DNA of 64,000 nucleotides from Elusimicrobiota bacterium (GTDB taxonomy: Bacteria; Elusimicrobiota; Elusimicrobia; UBA1565). Shown in pieces: positions 8,261 through 16,259 of the stretch; position 1 is the stretch's first letter, and every line of letters starts with the position of its first letter. The notes under the pieces are model-generated. The model searched no databases, was not told the origin of the DNA, and saw only the letters and a program-made list of their open reading frames with translations. The DNA is taken from the NCBI GenBank assembly GCA_041660925.1, contig JBAZVI010000011.1, forward strand, positions 38,924 through 102,923, in the 5' to 3' direction. Made by a program: the position numbers and the translations under genes.

Positions 8261-9070
8261 TCAATACATCCCGAGAAAGCGCTCGAGTCCCCGCAGACGC
8301 TGGCCGCCGATCTTGCCCTTGGCGAAGGCGCGGACCTTCGCGAACCCCCGGCGCGCCCAGTCGGAATGCGGGCTCAGCAGGTAGAGCCCCGCAAGAACGG
8401 TGATCATGCCCGGTCCGGGACCGACGACCATGACGGCGCCGGCGACGAGCAGCGTGTAGCCGAGCGCGAGGCCCCAGGGGCTCGCGCGCAGGCGCTTGAG
8501 GAGAGAGGGACGCGCCGGGTCCGGCCGCGCGGGGAGATGGAGCCGTACGAAGCGGATCGCGGCGCCCGGCGACTTCGCCGCGGCGCGAGCGAGGGCCGTG
8601 CGCCAGATCGCCGCATGTCCGGGTCCGACCTCGACCGCCGCCGCGGCCTTCGCTTCGCCGACGGCCCCGTCGAAGACGAGACGGGGGAGCGTCCGCGCCG
8701 TCCTGAGCTCGGCGAAGCGGCCGACGGGCCTCCGCCTTTCCGGCTCGACGCCCGGCTCGCTCCCGGGGGTCTCGAGCTTCAGGCCGACGGCGGCCGCGGG
8801 GAGCACTAGCGCCCGGGAAGCGGGGTGCAGGCTCGCCGCCGATGGGACCGGAGCGGCGAGGACCGTCGCGGATGGGACGAACGCGGACGCGACGACGGGA
8901 AGCGTCGGGCGCATGAGTCCGCTCTCGAAGCGGACGATCGTCGGAGGCACGGGTACGCCGGCGGACGGGACGACCGCGGAGACCGGCGAGACGACGCGGA
9001 CCGCCTGGGCGGCGGCGGGAAGCGGCGCGCAGAGCGCCAGAAACAGAACGGTCCGGAGTCGGCGGATCAT
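8261..9070 (-). CDS. Secreted/anchored protein with C-terminal PGPGW-type membrane domain
   Basis: 269 residues. A signal peptide (MIRRLRTVLFLALC...AAA) is followed by about 150 residues rich in Ala, Val, Pro and Arg with no recognisable fold. The C terminus (about residues 200-255) resembles the PGPGW family: LLVAGAVMVVGPGPGMITVL, a hydrophobic hairpin with the central PGPG turn, then a basic SDWARRGFAKVR tail. PGPGW proteins are small membrane proteins of unknown function; joining to a secreted N-terminal region is unusual. A TGCTACCAT box lies 8 nt before the ATG, hinting at a near-leaderless transcript. The domain assignment is by eye; the function is unknown. Confidence 0.75.
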   Translation of the reverse strand: MIRRLRTVLFLALCAPLPAAAQAVRVVSPVSAVVPSAGVPVPPTIVRFESGLMRPTLPVVASAFVPSATVLAAPVPSAASLHPASRALVLPAAAVGLKLETPGSEPGVEPERRRPVGRFAELRTARTLPRLVFDGAVGEAKAAAAVEVGPGHAAIWRTALARAAAKSPGAAIRFVRLHLPARPDPARPSLLKRLRASPWGLALGYTLLVAGAVMVVGPGPGMITVLAGLYLLSPHSDWARRGFAKVRAFAKGKIGGQRLRGLERFLGMY

Positions 9071-9210
9071 CTTGTTTGATGGTAGCAGGTGGGAGACCGC
9101 GGCGCCTGAGCCGACGAGGTCCCCGCGCAGGAGCTTCGGGCCTATACGGACCGGTTATCTAACGGGCGCGATTCGAGCGCTCGGGGAAGTGCCAAGAATC
9201 AGACAACGGA

Positions 9211-9317
9211 AGTTCTCCCCCACCCTGCCCTCCCCCGAGTGGGCTTTCGGCGCCGGAATTGCACTACGAAAGTTCGCCCCCACCCTACCCTCCCCGTGGG
9301 GGAGGGAATGAGGAAAA
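9211..9317. repeat. Dispersed G/C-rich repeat, copy 5 (two half-units)
   Basis: Half-units AGTTCTCCCCCACCCTGCCC and AGTTCGCCCCCACCCTACCC flank GGGCTTTCGGCGCCGGAATT. The second ends CCCCGTGGGGGAGGGAATGA. The arrangement matches copy 3 closely. The remainder of the 9071-9324 gap shows no gene. Confidence 0.85.
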
Positions 9318-9324
9318 ACGTCCC

Positions 9325-10344
9325 TTAATGACGGTGATGCACGTCGGGCCAGTGGGTGTGCGTGTGCGTCATCGGCGCGTGCTCGTGGACGTGCTCGTGC
9401 CCCTCGAGCTCGTCCCCCTCGTGGCGGTGTCCGGCGTGATGCTCGTCATGGGAATGAGGATGCCTGTGCCTCTGCGGCGCGTGCGAGTGAGGGTGCTCGT
9501 GGCGCTCGCCGTGAAGGACGAGGACGCCGGCGGCCATGAGCAGGGCTCCGGCGGCCTGGGGCCCGGTCGGGTTCTCTCCGAGCAGGAGCGCGCTCGCGAA
9601 CATCCCGATGAACGGGCCCGCCGCGAAGTAGGCGCCGGCGCGGGCCGCCCCGAGGGCCCGCAGGGCGCCGATGAGCAGGACGAGGCTCAGCCCGTAGCCG
9701 AGCGCGCCGACCAGGAGCGTCCACCCCGCCGCGCCCGCTGAAGGGAAGCGGGACGCGAAGAGGAGCGCCAGCAGCAGGTTGAAGACGCCGGCCGCCAGAC
9801 CTTTGACAAAGGCGAGCAGGGAGGGAGGGACCTCCTCGAGCTCGCGGGTGAGGTTGTTGTCCAGGCCCCAGCAGACGCAGGCGCCCGCCGCCAGGAAGGC
9901 GGCTGAAGAGAACCCGGCGGAGGTCCCCGGCGTCCAGCCCGTGAGCGCGCCGCCGACGCAGAGCAGCGCGAGCGCTCCCCAGATGCGGCCGGCGACATGC
10001 TCGCGGAAAAAGATCCGCGCGAGCAGCGCGGTCGCGACGCACTCGAGATTGAGCATCGCGGAGACCTCGAACGCTCCTCCCCGCCGCAGGGCCGCGAGGA
10101 GCAGGGCCGGCGCGAGCGCTCCGCCGAAGAGCACGGTCCCCAGAAGGAACATGCGGGCCCGCGCGCGCAGGAGGACGAGGCTCCGCAGGTCCCGCAGAGC
10201 GAAGGGAAGCAGGCCGAGACCGGAGCCGAGGTAGAGCAGACCGGCGAGCGCGAGGGCGGAGGCTCCCCCGGCGATGGGCTTCAGGAGCGCCGGGGTGACC
10301 CCGAAGAGGGCGGCCGCGAGAAGGGCGACGAGAGGGCCGCTCAC
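9325..10344 (-). CDS. EamA/DMT-superfamily transporter with His-rich C-terminal tail
   Basis: 339 residues. About ten hydrophobic segments form two EamA repeats, starting VSGPLVALLAAALFGVTPAL. The last ~62 residues hold 23 histidines (HEHPHSHAP, HTHTHWPDVHHRH), a cytoplasmic or periplasmic metal-binding tail. A subfamily of DMT transporters carries such tails; the substrate is not established. The likely start is GTG at 10344, overlapping the ygiQ stop as GTGA, so the two are co-transcribed and probably coupled. An upstream ORF extension to 10959 is antisense-frame noise inside ygiQ. A repeat follows the gene. Confidence 0.88.
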   Translation of the reverse strand: MSGPLVALLAAALFGVTPALLKPIAGGASALALAGLLYLGSGLGLLPFALRDLRSLVLLRARARMFLLGTVLFGGALAPALLLAALRRGGAFEVSAMLNLECVATALLARIFFREHVAGRIWGALALLCVGGALTGWTPGTSAGFSSAAFLAAGACVCWGLDNNLTRELEEVPPSLLAFVKGLAAGVFNLLLALLFASRFPSAGAAGWTLLVGALGYGLSLVLLIGALRALGAARAGAYFAAGPFIGMFASALLLGENPTGPQAAGALLMAAGVLVLHGERHEHPHSHAPQRHRHPHSHDEHHAGHRHEGDELEGHEHVHEHAPMTHTHTHWPDVHHRH

Positions 10345-12110
10345 TCGACCTTTCCCCAATCGCCGACGAGGATGGCGTGCTGGCGCAGGCGCTGGGCGTC
10401 GGTCCGCGCCACCGGGATGGGGTTCCCGGCAGGATCGGTCCCGCCGAAGAACATCGCGGCCGCGACGGTGCCGGGGGTCGGGACGAAGCACTGCACCTGA
10501 CGCGGCTTCCAGCCGCGCCGCTTGAGCCAGCGCGCGAGCGCGTGCATGTCGGCCTCGGTGCAGCCGGGGAATGCGCTCATGAGGTAGGGGACGACGAACT
10601 GTTCCTTGCCGGCCGCCTTCGACTCCCGCTCGAAGACCGTGAGGAACTCCTCGAAGGCCTTGAAGGACGGCTTGCGCATGAGCTCGAGCACGCGCTCGCA
10701 GGCGTGCTCGGGCGCGAGCTTGAGCTGGCCGCCGGTGAACTCCGCGGCGAGCGCGCGCTGATAGGCCGGGCTGCGTGCGGCCAGGTCGTGGCGCACGCCG
10801 CTGGCGACCCGCACGTGCTGGACCCCGGGCAGGCGCTTGAGCGCGCGCAGCAGCTCGACGAGCCCCTCCTGATCGTCCTGGAAGTGCGGGCAGAGCGCGG
10901 GGGTCAGACAGCTCTCCCGGCGGCACTTCGCCGGATCGGCCGCACAGCGCGCGCCCCACATGTTGGCGCTGGGTCCGCCCACGTCGCTGACCGAGCCGTC
11001 GAAGCCTGCGCTCTTGGAAAGCGCGCGGACCTCCCCCTCGATGGAGGCCTGGCTGCGCGAGGCGATGCGCCGCCCCTGGTGCAGGGCGAGCGCGCAGAAG
11101 GAGCAGCCGCCCGCGCAGCCGCGATGGGAGACGACGCTCCCCCGGATCATCTCGACGGCGGGGATCTCCTCGCGATAGGAGGGATGCGCGGCGCGCGCGA
11201 AGGGCAGACCGTAGAGCGCGTCGAGCTCGGCGGTCGAGAGCGGCTCGGCGACCGGCGTGAAGAGGACGCTGCGCGCGCCGCCCCTCTGCCGCCCCGGAGC
11301 GTCAGCGGGGCGGTGCGAGGGGAGCACGGACGGCGCACCGTGCGCCTGCGCCGCCCAGCGCCCGCCCATCATCTGGCGCTCGAGCGCGAGCGTCGCGGAC
11401 ATGAGCTTCTTCGGATCGGCGAGGATCTCCTCATACGAGGGAAGCGCCAGGACCTCGGCCCCTGCGGGGATGTCCTCCGGCTTCCCGACGAAGGCGACCC
11501 CGGGAACCCTGCGCCAATCGTTCTTGTCTCCGCCCGCGTCCAGCCGCCGTGCAAGCTCGAGGACGGCGCGCTCCCCCATCCCGCAGACGAGGAGGTCGGC
11601 CTTGGCGTCGAGGAGGATGGAGCGGCGCAGGGCGTCGCTCCAGAAGTCGTAGTGCGCGGCGCGACGCAGGGACGCCTCGACTCCACCCAGAACCACGGGC
11701 AGACCCGGGAAGACGCGCTTGAGCAGACCCGCGTAGACGATGCTCGCGCGGTTGGGCCTCGCGCCCGCCTTGCCGCCCGGCGTATAGGCGTCGTCGGAGC
11801 GCTTCTTGCGGAAGGCCGTGTAGTGGGCGAGCAGGGAGTCGAGGGCTCCCGCGCCGGCGCCGGCGAAGAGACGCGGCCGCCCCATGCGCTCGACGTCGTC
11901 GACGCGGTCCCAACGCGGTTGGGCGACGACGCCGACCCGGAAACCGTGCGCGCAAAGCCAGCGGCCCAGCAGCGCCGTCCCGAAGGAGGGGTGATCGACG
12001 TAGGCGTCGCCGCTGACGAGCAGGACGTCGAGCTCCTTCCAGCCGAGGAGCTCCATCTCCTCGCGGGTCATGGGGAGGAACGGCGGCTGAGGCACGGCGC
12101 CGGAAGCCAT
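10341..12110 (-). CDS. ygiQ: YgiQ-family radical SAM protein
   Basis: 589 residues. The N terminus (LGWKELDVLLVSGDAYVDHP) is the family hallmark and resembles a cobalamin-binding-like domain. The radical SAM cluster motif CxxxCxxC is in SHRGCAGGCSFCALALHQGR, near residue 330. The C-terminal part has LKLAPEHACERVLELMRKPS and the late signature KRRGWKPRQVQCFVPTPGT. It is somewhat shorter than the E. coli protein (about 700). The reaction is unknown. The start ATG 12110 has TGCTAGACT ending 6 nt upstream, an extended -10 that would produce a leaderless mRNA; TAGGA is also present but too close to act as a ribosome binding site. Confidence 0.93.
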   Translation of the reverse strand: MASGAVPQPPFLPMTREEMELLGWKELDVLLVSGDAYVDHPSFGTALLGRWLCAHGFRVGVVAQPRWDRVDDVERMGRPRLFAGAGAGALDSLLAHYTAFRKKRSDDAYTPGGKAGARPNRASIVYAGLLKRVFPGLPVVLGGVEASLRRAAHYDFWSDALRRSILLDAKADLLVCGMGERAVLELARRLDAGGDKNDWRRVPGVAFVGKPEDIPAGAEVLALPSYEEILADPKKLMSATLALERQMMGGRWAAQAHGAPSVLPSHRPADAPGRQRGGARSVLFTPVAEPLSTAELDALYGLPFARAAHPSYREEIPAVEMIRGSVVSHRGCAGGCSFCALALHQGRRIASRSQASIEGEVRALSKSAGFDGSVSDVGGPSANMWGARCAADPAKCRRESCLTPALCPHFQDDQEGLVELLRALKRLPGVQHVRVASGVRHDLAARSPAYQRALAAEFTGGQLKLAPEHACERVLELMRKPSFKAFEEFLTVFERESKAAGKEQFVVPYLMSAFPGCTEADMHALARWLKRRGWKPRQVQCFVPTPGTVAAAMFFGGTDPAGNPIPVARTDAQRLRQHAILVGDWGKVE

Positions 12111-12116
12111 TCCTAA

Positions 12117-12125
12117 AGTCTAGCA
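12117..12125 (-). promoter_or_regulatory. Extended -10 of ygiQ, leaderless geometry
   Basis: TGCTAGACT on the minus strand (hexamer at 12117-12122) ends 6 nt before the ygiQ ATG. Transcription 6-7 nt downstream would start at the initiation codon. No convincing -35 was found. Confidence 0.4.
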
Positions 12126-12212
12126 TGGAGGAATGCCGGCCGCGTCGGCACAAAGCCCGCCGTTTCTGCTATATTCACGGGGACGTGAGGCGCATCTTTT
12201 CGGAGGTTCACA

Positions 12213-12473
12213 ATGGAGAATAAGAAGACTGAGGAGTGCTGCGGCGGCGAAGAGAAGGACTCCTGCTGCTCCGGCGGCGGCTGCGCGGTGAAGCTCATCG
12301 CGGCGCTCGTGCTGCTTCTGCTCGGCGGCGTGGTCGGCTATCTCGTCGGCAACTGCCACAAGGGCTGCAAGATGGGGATGGGCGGGCCGATGATGGGCGG
12401 ACCCATGCTGGGCGGGCCCGGGCCGGAAAAGGGCCCCGGCATGCCGACGGGCCAGCTCCCCCCGAAGAAGTAA
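12213..12473 (+). CDS. Small Cys-rich single-pass membrane protein
   Basis: 86 residues. The N terminus has paired and clustered cysteines (ECCGGEEKDSCCSGGGC), then one transmembrane segment (VKLIAALVLLLLGGVVGYLV), then a Met/Gly/Pro-rich tail (MGMGGPMMGGPMLGG). GGAGG lies 7 nt before the ATG, a good ribosome binding site. Cys clusters and Met-rich tails are features of metal (copper or zinc) binding, but no family is recognised. It is transcribed away from ygiQ and ends in a strong hairpin. Confidence 0.75.
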   Translation: MENKKTEECCGGEEKDSCCSGGGCAVKLIAALVLLLLGGVVGYLVGNCHKGCKMGMGGPMMGGPMLGGPGPEKGPGMPTGQLPPKK

Positions 12474-12486
12474 GCGGGCGGCCGCA

Positions 12487-12520
12487 CCGGAAGGCGCCCG
12501 CTCCGTCGGGCGCCTTCCGG
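12487..12520 (+). terminator. 14-bp hairpin after the Cys-rich gene
   Basis: CCGGAAGGCGCCCG (12487-12500) pairs perfectly with 12507-12520 around a 6-nt loop. No T-run follows, so termination may be incomplete. Confidence 0.55.
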
Positions 12521-12529
12521 AGTAGGACT

Positions 12530-12640
12530 TTCGCCAAGGGAAGCTGGGACCAAGCCGGGCCGGATGGGGAAAATCGGCGCAGGTCCATTGCCGGAGTCCC
12601 CGGGACCGCAAGCCCCACGCACGGGGCCTTTTCATTTGTT
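12530..12640 (+). ncRNA. Candidate structured leader or attenuator between two hairpins
   Basis: This gap holds no ORF with normal codon use. GGTCC near 12583-12587 can pair either with GGGACC near 12545-12550 or with GGGACC near 12602-12607. The segment ends in GCCCC-loop-GGGGC (12612-12627) followed by CCTTTTCATTTGTT, a plausible intrinsic terminator. The arrangement looks like a switchable attenuator or a 3' UTR-derived small RNA. No known riboswitch class was recognised. Weak evidence only. Confidence 0.3.
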
Positions 12641-12666
12641 ATCTTAAGACCATCGCACCGATCTAG

Positions 12667-12705
12667 GAGCCCCCTACCACCACCTCCGGGGGGCTCTTCT
12701 TTTTT
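12667..12705 (+). terminator. Intrinsic terminator
   Basis: GAGCCCCC at 12667-12674 pairs with GGGGGCTC at 12689-12696, followed directly by TTCTTTTTT. It separates the upstream unit from the PC4-like gene. Confidence 0.8.
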
Positions 12706-12744
12706 AGGGTGAAGCCGGAAGGGGACCGCGGGGTCGTTTTCGGC

Positions 12745-12778
12745 TTTTTTGTAGTACAATCCCGACGAGAGCAGGAGG
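12745..12778 (+). promoter_or_regulatory. Promoter -10 and ribosome binding site of the PC4-like gene
   Basis: TACAAT near 12752 fits a -10 box; the -35 is weak. AGGAGGG at about 12773-12779 lies 5 nt before ATG 12784, a strong ribosome binding site that fixes the start. Together with the terminator upstream this suggests independent transcription. Confidence 0.45.
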
Positions 12779-12783
12779 GAACC

Positions 12784-13323
12784 ATGGCGGAGTCGCCCGA
12801 ATTCAAGCCGCTCGCGATGGTCGGGACCATCCCGACCTCCGAGACCTCGGAGCTGCGGTACTACATCGACGAGTACAACGGCTATCCCTACGCTTCCATC
12901 CGCACCTTCGTCAACCGCGACAACTACGCGGGGCCCACGAAGGCCGGCATCACGATGAACCCGGCGGTGCTCGAGAAGGTGCTCGAGACGCTGGGGAAGC
13001 TCCCCGACGAGCCCCAGGCCACCGAGGACGTCGAGCTCGCGCGCATCCCGCGCCGGCTCGGTCTCGAGCTGGTCGTGCGCATCACGATCTACCGCGACTC
13101 GACGGGCGTGGACCTGCGCGAATGGGTGGACGACGGCACCTACAAGGGCTGGTCGAAGCGCGGGGTGCGCATCGCCTACGGCGACCTCAAGAAGTCGATC
13201 GTCTTCCTGAAGGAGATGCTCGGCCTGCTCAAGGAACGGACGAAGACCGCCGCGCCGGCGGGCGAGAAGAAGCCGCGCGCTCGGAAAGCCAGCGGAGGAG
13301 CTCCTCCACCAAAGGACGGTTGA
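12784..13323 (+). CDS. Tandem PC4-like single-stranded nucleic acid-binding protein
   Basis: 179 residues with two copies of a PC4/YdbC-like fold. Repeat one is about residues 24-72 (ELRYYIDEYNGYPYASIRTF, ending in a helix). Repeat two is about 94-150 (DSTGVDLREWVDDGTYKGWS, then KRGVRI and a helix). The second repeat matches the PC4 pattern of a beta sheet with D-REW, G-K-G-I and a C-terminal helix. A basic tail (KKPRARKASG) follows. Bacterial PC4-like proteins bind ssDNA or RNA and affect transcription or repair; normally one domain forms a dimer, so a covalent tandem could be a pseudo-dimer. Its last 95 bp overlap the hydrolase gene on the other strand. Fold assignment is by eye. Confidence 0.75.
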   Translation: MAESPEFKPLAMVGTIPTSETSELRYYIDEYNGYPYASIRTFVNRDNYAGPTKAGITMNPAVLEKVLETLGKLPDEPQATEDVELARIPRRLGLELVVRITIYRDSTGVDLREWVDDGTYKGWSKRGVRIAYGDLKKSIVFLKEMLGLLKERTKTAAPAGEKKPRARKASGGAPPPKDG

Positions 13324-13999
13324 CCTCTCCGGAGAGCAGACCCGCGCCGTGCCCCGAGCCGCCCGCGACGAACCGGGCGGCTCGCGGCTTTCCCCCGTCG
13401 CCCGCCGCCAGCGTCCGGCAGCTCCCCATCGCGTAAGCGTCTTCGGGGGCCGCGGCGACGAAGAGCGGGCGCTCGAAGCGGCGGTAGGCCTCCTCGACGC
13501 GCACGCCGCGGTAGTCGAGCCCCGGGGAGAGCAGCACGGCGAAAGGGGTCCCCGGATGGCGCGCGGCCGCGAGCAGCGCGTGGTTGGCGCCGATGCTCGC
13601 CCCCATGAAGGCGACCCTCGCCTCGGGCACCCCCCGTCCTTTCAGCCAGAGGAGCGCGGCATCCAGGTCGGCGCCCAGCGCCCGCCAATCGGCTTCGGAG
13701 CGGAAGGCCTCGCTGCGCGGACCGCCCGAGCCGCCGTGCCCGCGGGCGTCCACCTGCAGGGCGCCGAAGCCCTTCTTCGCGAGTTCCCCCACGAACGGGT
13801 CCCACTCGCGCCGGCTCGCCCCCACCCCGTGGAGAAGCACGAGGACGGGCTTCCCCCCCCGCGCCGGCAGGTAGTCCGCTTCGATGCGCAGCCCGTCGCC
13901 CGTCTGAAAGCTCACCCCTCGTGACGAGGGGACGGACTCCGTCTTCGCGGGGCCCGCCGCGAACGCCGCCGCCGCCAGGAGCGTCCATAAAGTGTTCAT
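13229..13999 (-). CDS. Alpha/beta hydrolase, secreted
   Basis: 256 residues. Signal peptide MNTLWTLLAAAAFAAG, then an alpha/beta hydrolase fold: oxyanion motif LVLLHGVGASRREWDPF, DARGHGGSGGP, nucleophile elbow GASIGANHAL (GxSxG), acid in AAPEDAYAMG and histidine in GGSGHGAGLL. Likely an esterase or peptidase-like hydrolase acting outside the cytoplasm; the substrate is unknown. The start is ATG 13999: TATAAT lies at 14006-14011, only 6 nt upstream, so the mRNA is probably leaderless. The 3' end overlaps the convergent PC4-like gene by 95 bp. Confidence 0.87.
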   Translation of the reverse strand: MNTLWTLLAAAAFAAGPAKTESVPSSRGVSFQTGDGLRIEADYLPARGGKPVLVLLHGVGASRREWDPFVGELAKKGFGALQVDARGHGGSGGPRSEAFRSEADWRALGADLDAALLWLKGRGVPEARVAFMGASIGANHALLAAARHPGTPFAVLLSPGLDYRGVRVEEAYRRFERPLFVAAAPEDAYAMGSCRTLAAGDGGKPRAARFVAGGSGHGAGLLSGEVNRPLVEELLRWLSERAASSRPPARRSSSVP

Positions 14000-14005
14000 C
14001 CCTGG

Positions 14006-14011
14006 ATTATA
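14006..14011 (-). promoter_or_regulatory. -10 box TATAAT, leaderless geometry
   Basis: A perfect TATAAT on the minus strand ends 6 nt before the hydrolase ATG. There is no recognisable -35 and no ribosome binding site between box and start. Confidence 0.55.
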
Positions 14012-14194
14012 CCCGGAGAACCCCTCCCCCGACATCTTAGGCCTCTCGGGGGCGCAGCTCGCTGCGCGGGGTCCCAGACGGAGTGGGCACAATGCCGTCC
14101 GGGGTCCCGGGTCCTTGGACTCTCAGGGGCCGGAGGGGTCCCGCGGTATGATGCTCGCAGGGAAGGCAAGGATCTTCCCGCGAGGTACCATCGA

Positions 14195-16189
14195 ATGAAA
14201 CGTCTCCTCTCCACGGCAGTCGCCTCCGCGCTTCTGCTCCTGTCGTTCTCACCCTGCACCCCCGTCGTCGCGCAGGTCGTCGTCGGCGCGTCGGCGCACT
14301 CGGCCCCGGTCGCGCCGGTCATGCCGGTCGCGGGTCTCAACGCCGGCGCGCTCGCCGGCACGCTGAACCTCGGCGCCTCCGCCCTCAACGGGAACCTCGC
14401 ACCGCTGCTCCAGAACGGCCTGCGCGCCCTTCCCGTCGTGGCCGCGAAGGTCCAGGCGGCCGCGCCCGCCGCCGCTCAGACCGCCGCTTCGCAGGGCGGC
14501 GTCGCGACGCAGGCGCTGCAGACCCCCGACGGACGGCCGACGCCCTTCGCGTCGACGATGCAGGCGCTCGGCGAGAAGACCCCCGAGTTCAAGGACATGC
14601 CGGCCGGCGCTCAGAAGGACGAGGCGGGCCGCGACTTCTCGGCCCGCATCGGCGAAGGCGCTCCCGCGGCCGTCGCCGCGAACGATCCCGTCGCCCCGGA
14701 GGTCGAGCTCCTCGTCTCGGCCGCCGACGGCTCGGGCCGCCAGCTGACCCAGGACATCTATCCGGAATACCTCTCGCAGACCTCCAACCTCAAGGCCGTC
14801 GAGACCGCGCTGCAGAAGCAGCTGCTGGCCTTCGGCATCACGCGCTCGCTCCTCTCGGTCCACGGAGCGACGGCGCTCGGCACCGTCGCCTCCATCAACA
14901 CCACGGTGCTCCGCGTGCCCGGCAAGGACGCGGACTCCCTCAGAGACGCCCTCAAGGCCCTCGGCCTCGAGGTGCAGGTCGGCCGCACGTTCGCCCTCCC
15001 GAAGCCGATGGAGGCGGAGCCCGCCGCGAAGACCATCGGCCTCAAGGAGATGAACGCGGTCATCGGCGCCGACAAGCTCCAGGCCGAGCTCAAGAAGGTG
15101 CTCGGCGAGCCGGCCGCACCGGCCCCGGAAGCGGGTAAGGCGTCCTTCCTCCAGCGCGCGGCGACCTGGCTGAAGTCGAAGCTGCTGGGCACGGCCGTCG
15201 AGAACCCGGTCCTGCCCTTCGCCCTGCTCGACAGCTGGTCCTTCGTCGACCATCCCTTCATGAAGGGACACTACCTGAAGAGCGTAGCCAACGACAACGA
15301 CGGCGAGGCGCACGGCACGCACACCGGCGGAACCATCATCGGCGTCGACATCTACAATTACGCGGGACGCAACTACAACATCTTCCCCAACGGGAGCGCC
15401 TCGGAAGGGGACATCCTCTTCAAGCTCAACATGGCGCAGAAGGACGGCGCCCTGGCGACCTCGAACTCGTGGGGAGACGGCTCCGGCAATCCCGCGGGCG
15501 CCATCGAGAAGCTGTTCACGAAACAGGCCTCGGAGGGGATGCACCACAGCATCTCCGCCGGCAACTCCGGCTCCCGCAAGAACACCATCGGCGGACCGGC
15601 GATCGCGTACCACAACGTCGACCTGGTCATCAACGGCAAGGTCATCGGCCAGGTCAAGCGCATCAAGGCGATCGCGGCCTCGGACTCGGACAAGAAGACC
15701 GCGTACTTCTCCTCCCGCGGGAAGGGCAGCCCCACGACGGCCCGCGACCCCCAGTACAAGGACTGGCCCCAGAAGCCCGATGAATCGGGAGTGGGCGTGA
15801 ACCTCGTGGCCCCCGTGCCGAGCGGCGCGACGGTCCCCGAGCTCGGCGGGCCCGGCCAGTCGATGTCCGGGACCTCGATGAGCAACCCGGGCGTGTTCGG
15901 CGGCTTCATGCTCCTGACGCGCGGCATCCTCGTCCTGCTCAAGGACTATCTGCCGGCGCTGCAGGGCGCGGAGCTGACGCAGTTCGCGATGGACCTCGCC
16001 CGCTACTCCATGACGCAGACGGCGGAGAAGGTCGCCCCGCTCGACGAGGTCGGCGACGGCTTCATCAACGTCTGGAACTCGTTCCAGTACGCGGCGAAGC
16101 TGCTCAAGGACAACGCGCCGCAGACGCCGACGACGTTCCTGCACGGCGTCGTGCGCCGCGTCCTGGGCTTCGCACCGCTCGGCCGCTGA
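14195..16189 (+). CDS. Secreted S8 (subtilisin-like) serine protease
   Basis: 664 residues. A signal peptide (MKRLLSTAVASALLLLSFSP) is followed by about 300 residues of Ala/Pro/Val-rich and prodomain-like sequence, then the subtilase domain from about residue 335. The catalytic triad is readable: Asp346 in LLDSW, His373 in HGTHTGG and Ser561 in SGTSMSNP. ISAGNSGSRKNTIG contains the oxyanion asparagine. The GSVINSTAVASALAA-type N-terminal low complexity is shared in style with the protein at 8261-9070. Probably an extracellular or surface protease activated by prodomain cleavage. A 12-bp terminator follows. Confidence 0.9.
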   Translation: MKRLLSTAVASALLLLSFSPCTPVVAQVVVGASAHSAPVAPVMPVAGLNAGALAGTLNLGASALNGNLAPLLQNGLRALPVVAAKVQAAAPAAAQTAASQGGVATQALQTPDGRPTPFASTMQALGEKTPEFKDMPAGAQKDEAGRDFSARIGEGAPAAVAANDPVAPEVELLVSAADGSGRQLTQDIYPEYLSQTSNLKAVETALQKQLLAFGITRSLLSVHGATALGTVASINTTVLRVPGKDADSLRDALKALGLEVQVGRTFALPKPMEAEPAAKTIGLKEMNAVIGADKLQAELKKVLGEPAAPAPEAGKASFLQRAATWLKSKLLGTAVENPVLPFALLDSWSFVDHPFMKGHYLKSVANDNDGEAHGTHTGGTIIGVDIYNYAGRNYNIFPNGSASEGDILFKLNMAQKDGALATSNSWGDGSGNPAGAIEKLFTKQASEGMHHSISAGNSGSRKNTIGGPAIAYHNVDLVINGKVIGQVKRIKAIAASDSDKKTAYFSSRGKGSPTTARDPQYKDWPQKPDESGVGVNLVAPVPSGATVPELGGPGQSMSGTSMSNPGVFGGFMLLTRGILVLLKDYLPALQGAELTQFAMDLARYSMTQTAEKVAPLDEVGDGFINVWNSFQYAAKLLKDNAPQTPTTFLHGVVRRVLGFAPLGR

Positions 16190-16209
16190 GCGACCGTCCG
16201 CGAAAGAAG

Positions 16210-16245
16210 CCGCCGGCCGGGTTCACCCGGCCGGCGGTTCTCTTT
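16210..16245 (+). terminator. Intrinsic terminator of the subtilase gene
   Basis: A 12-bp perfect stem, CCGCCGGCCGGG (16210-16221) with 16226-16237, a TTCA loop and a TTCTCTTTT tail. It sits between convergent genes and may work for both. Confidence 0.8.
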
Positions 16246-16259
16246 TGCCCGGCGTCGTA

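Noticed and set aside
9325..10959. 544-codon frame for the DMT transporter
   Set aside because: The first 205 codons read ygiQ out of frame; the GTG at 10344 with GTGA overlap gives the normal length.
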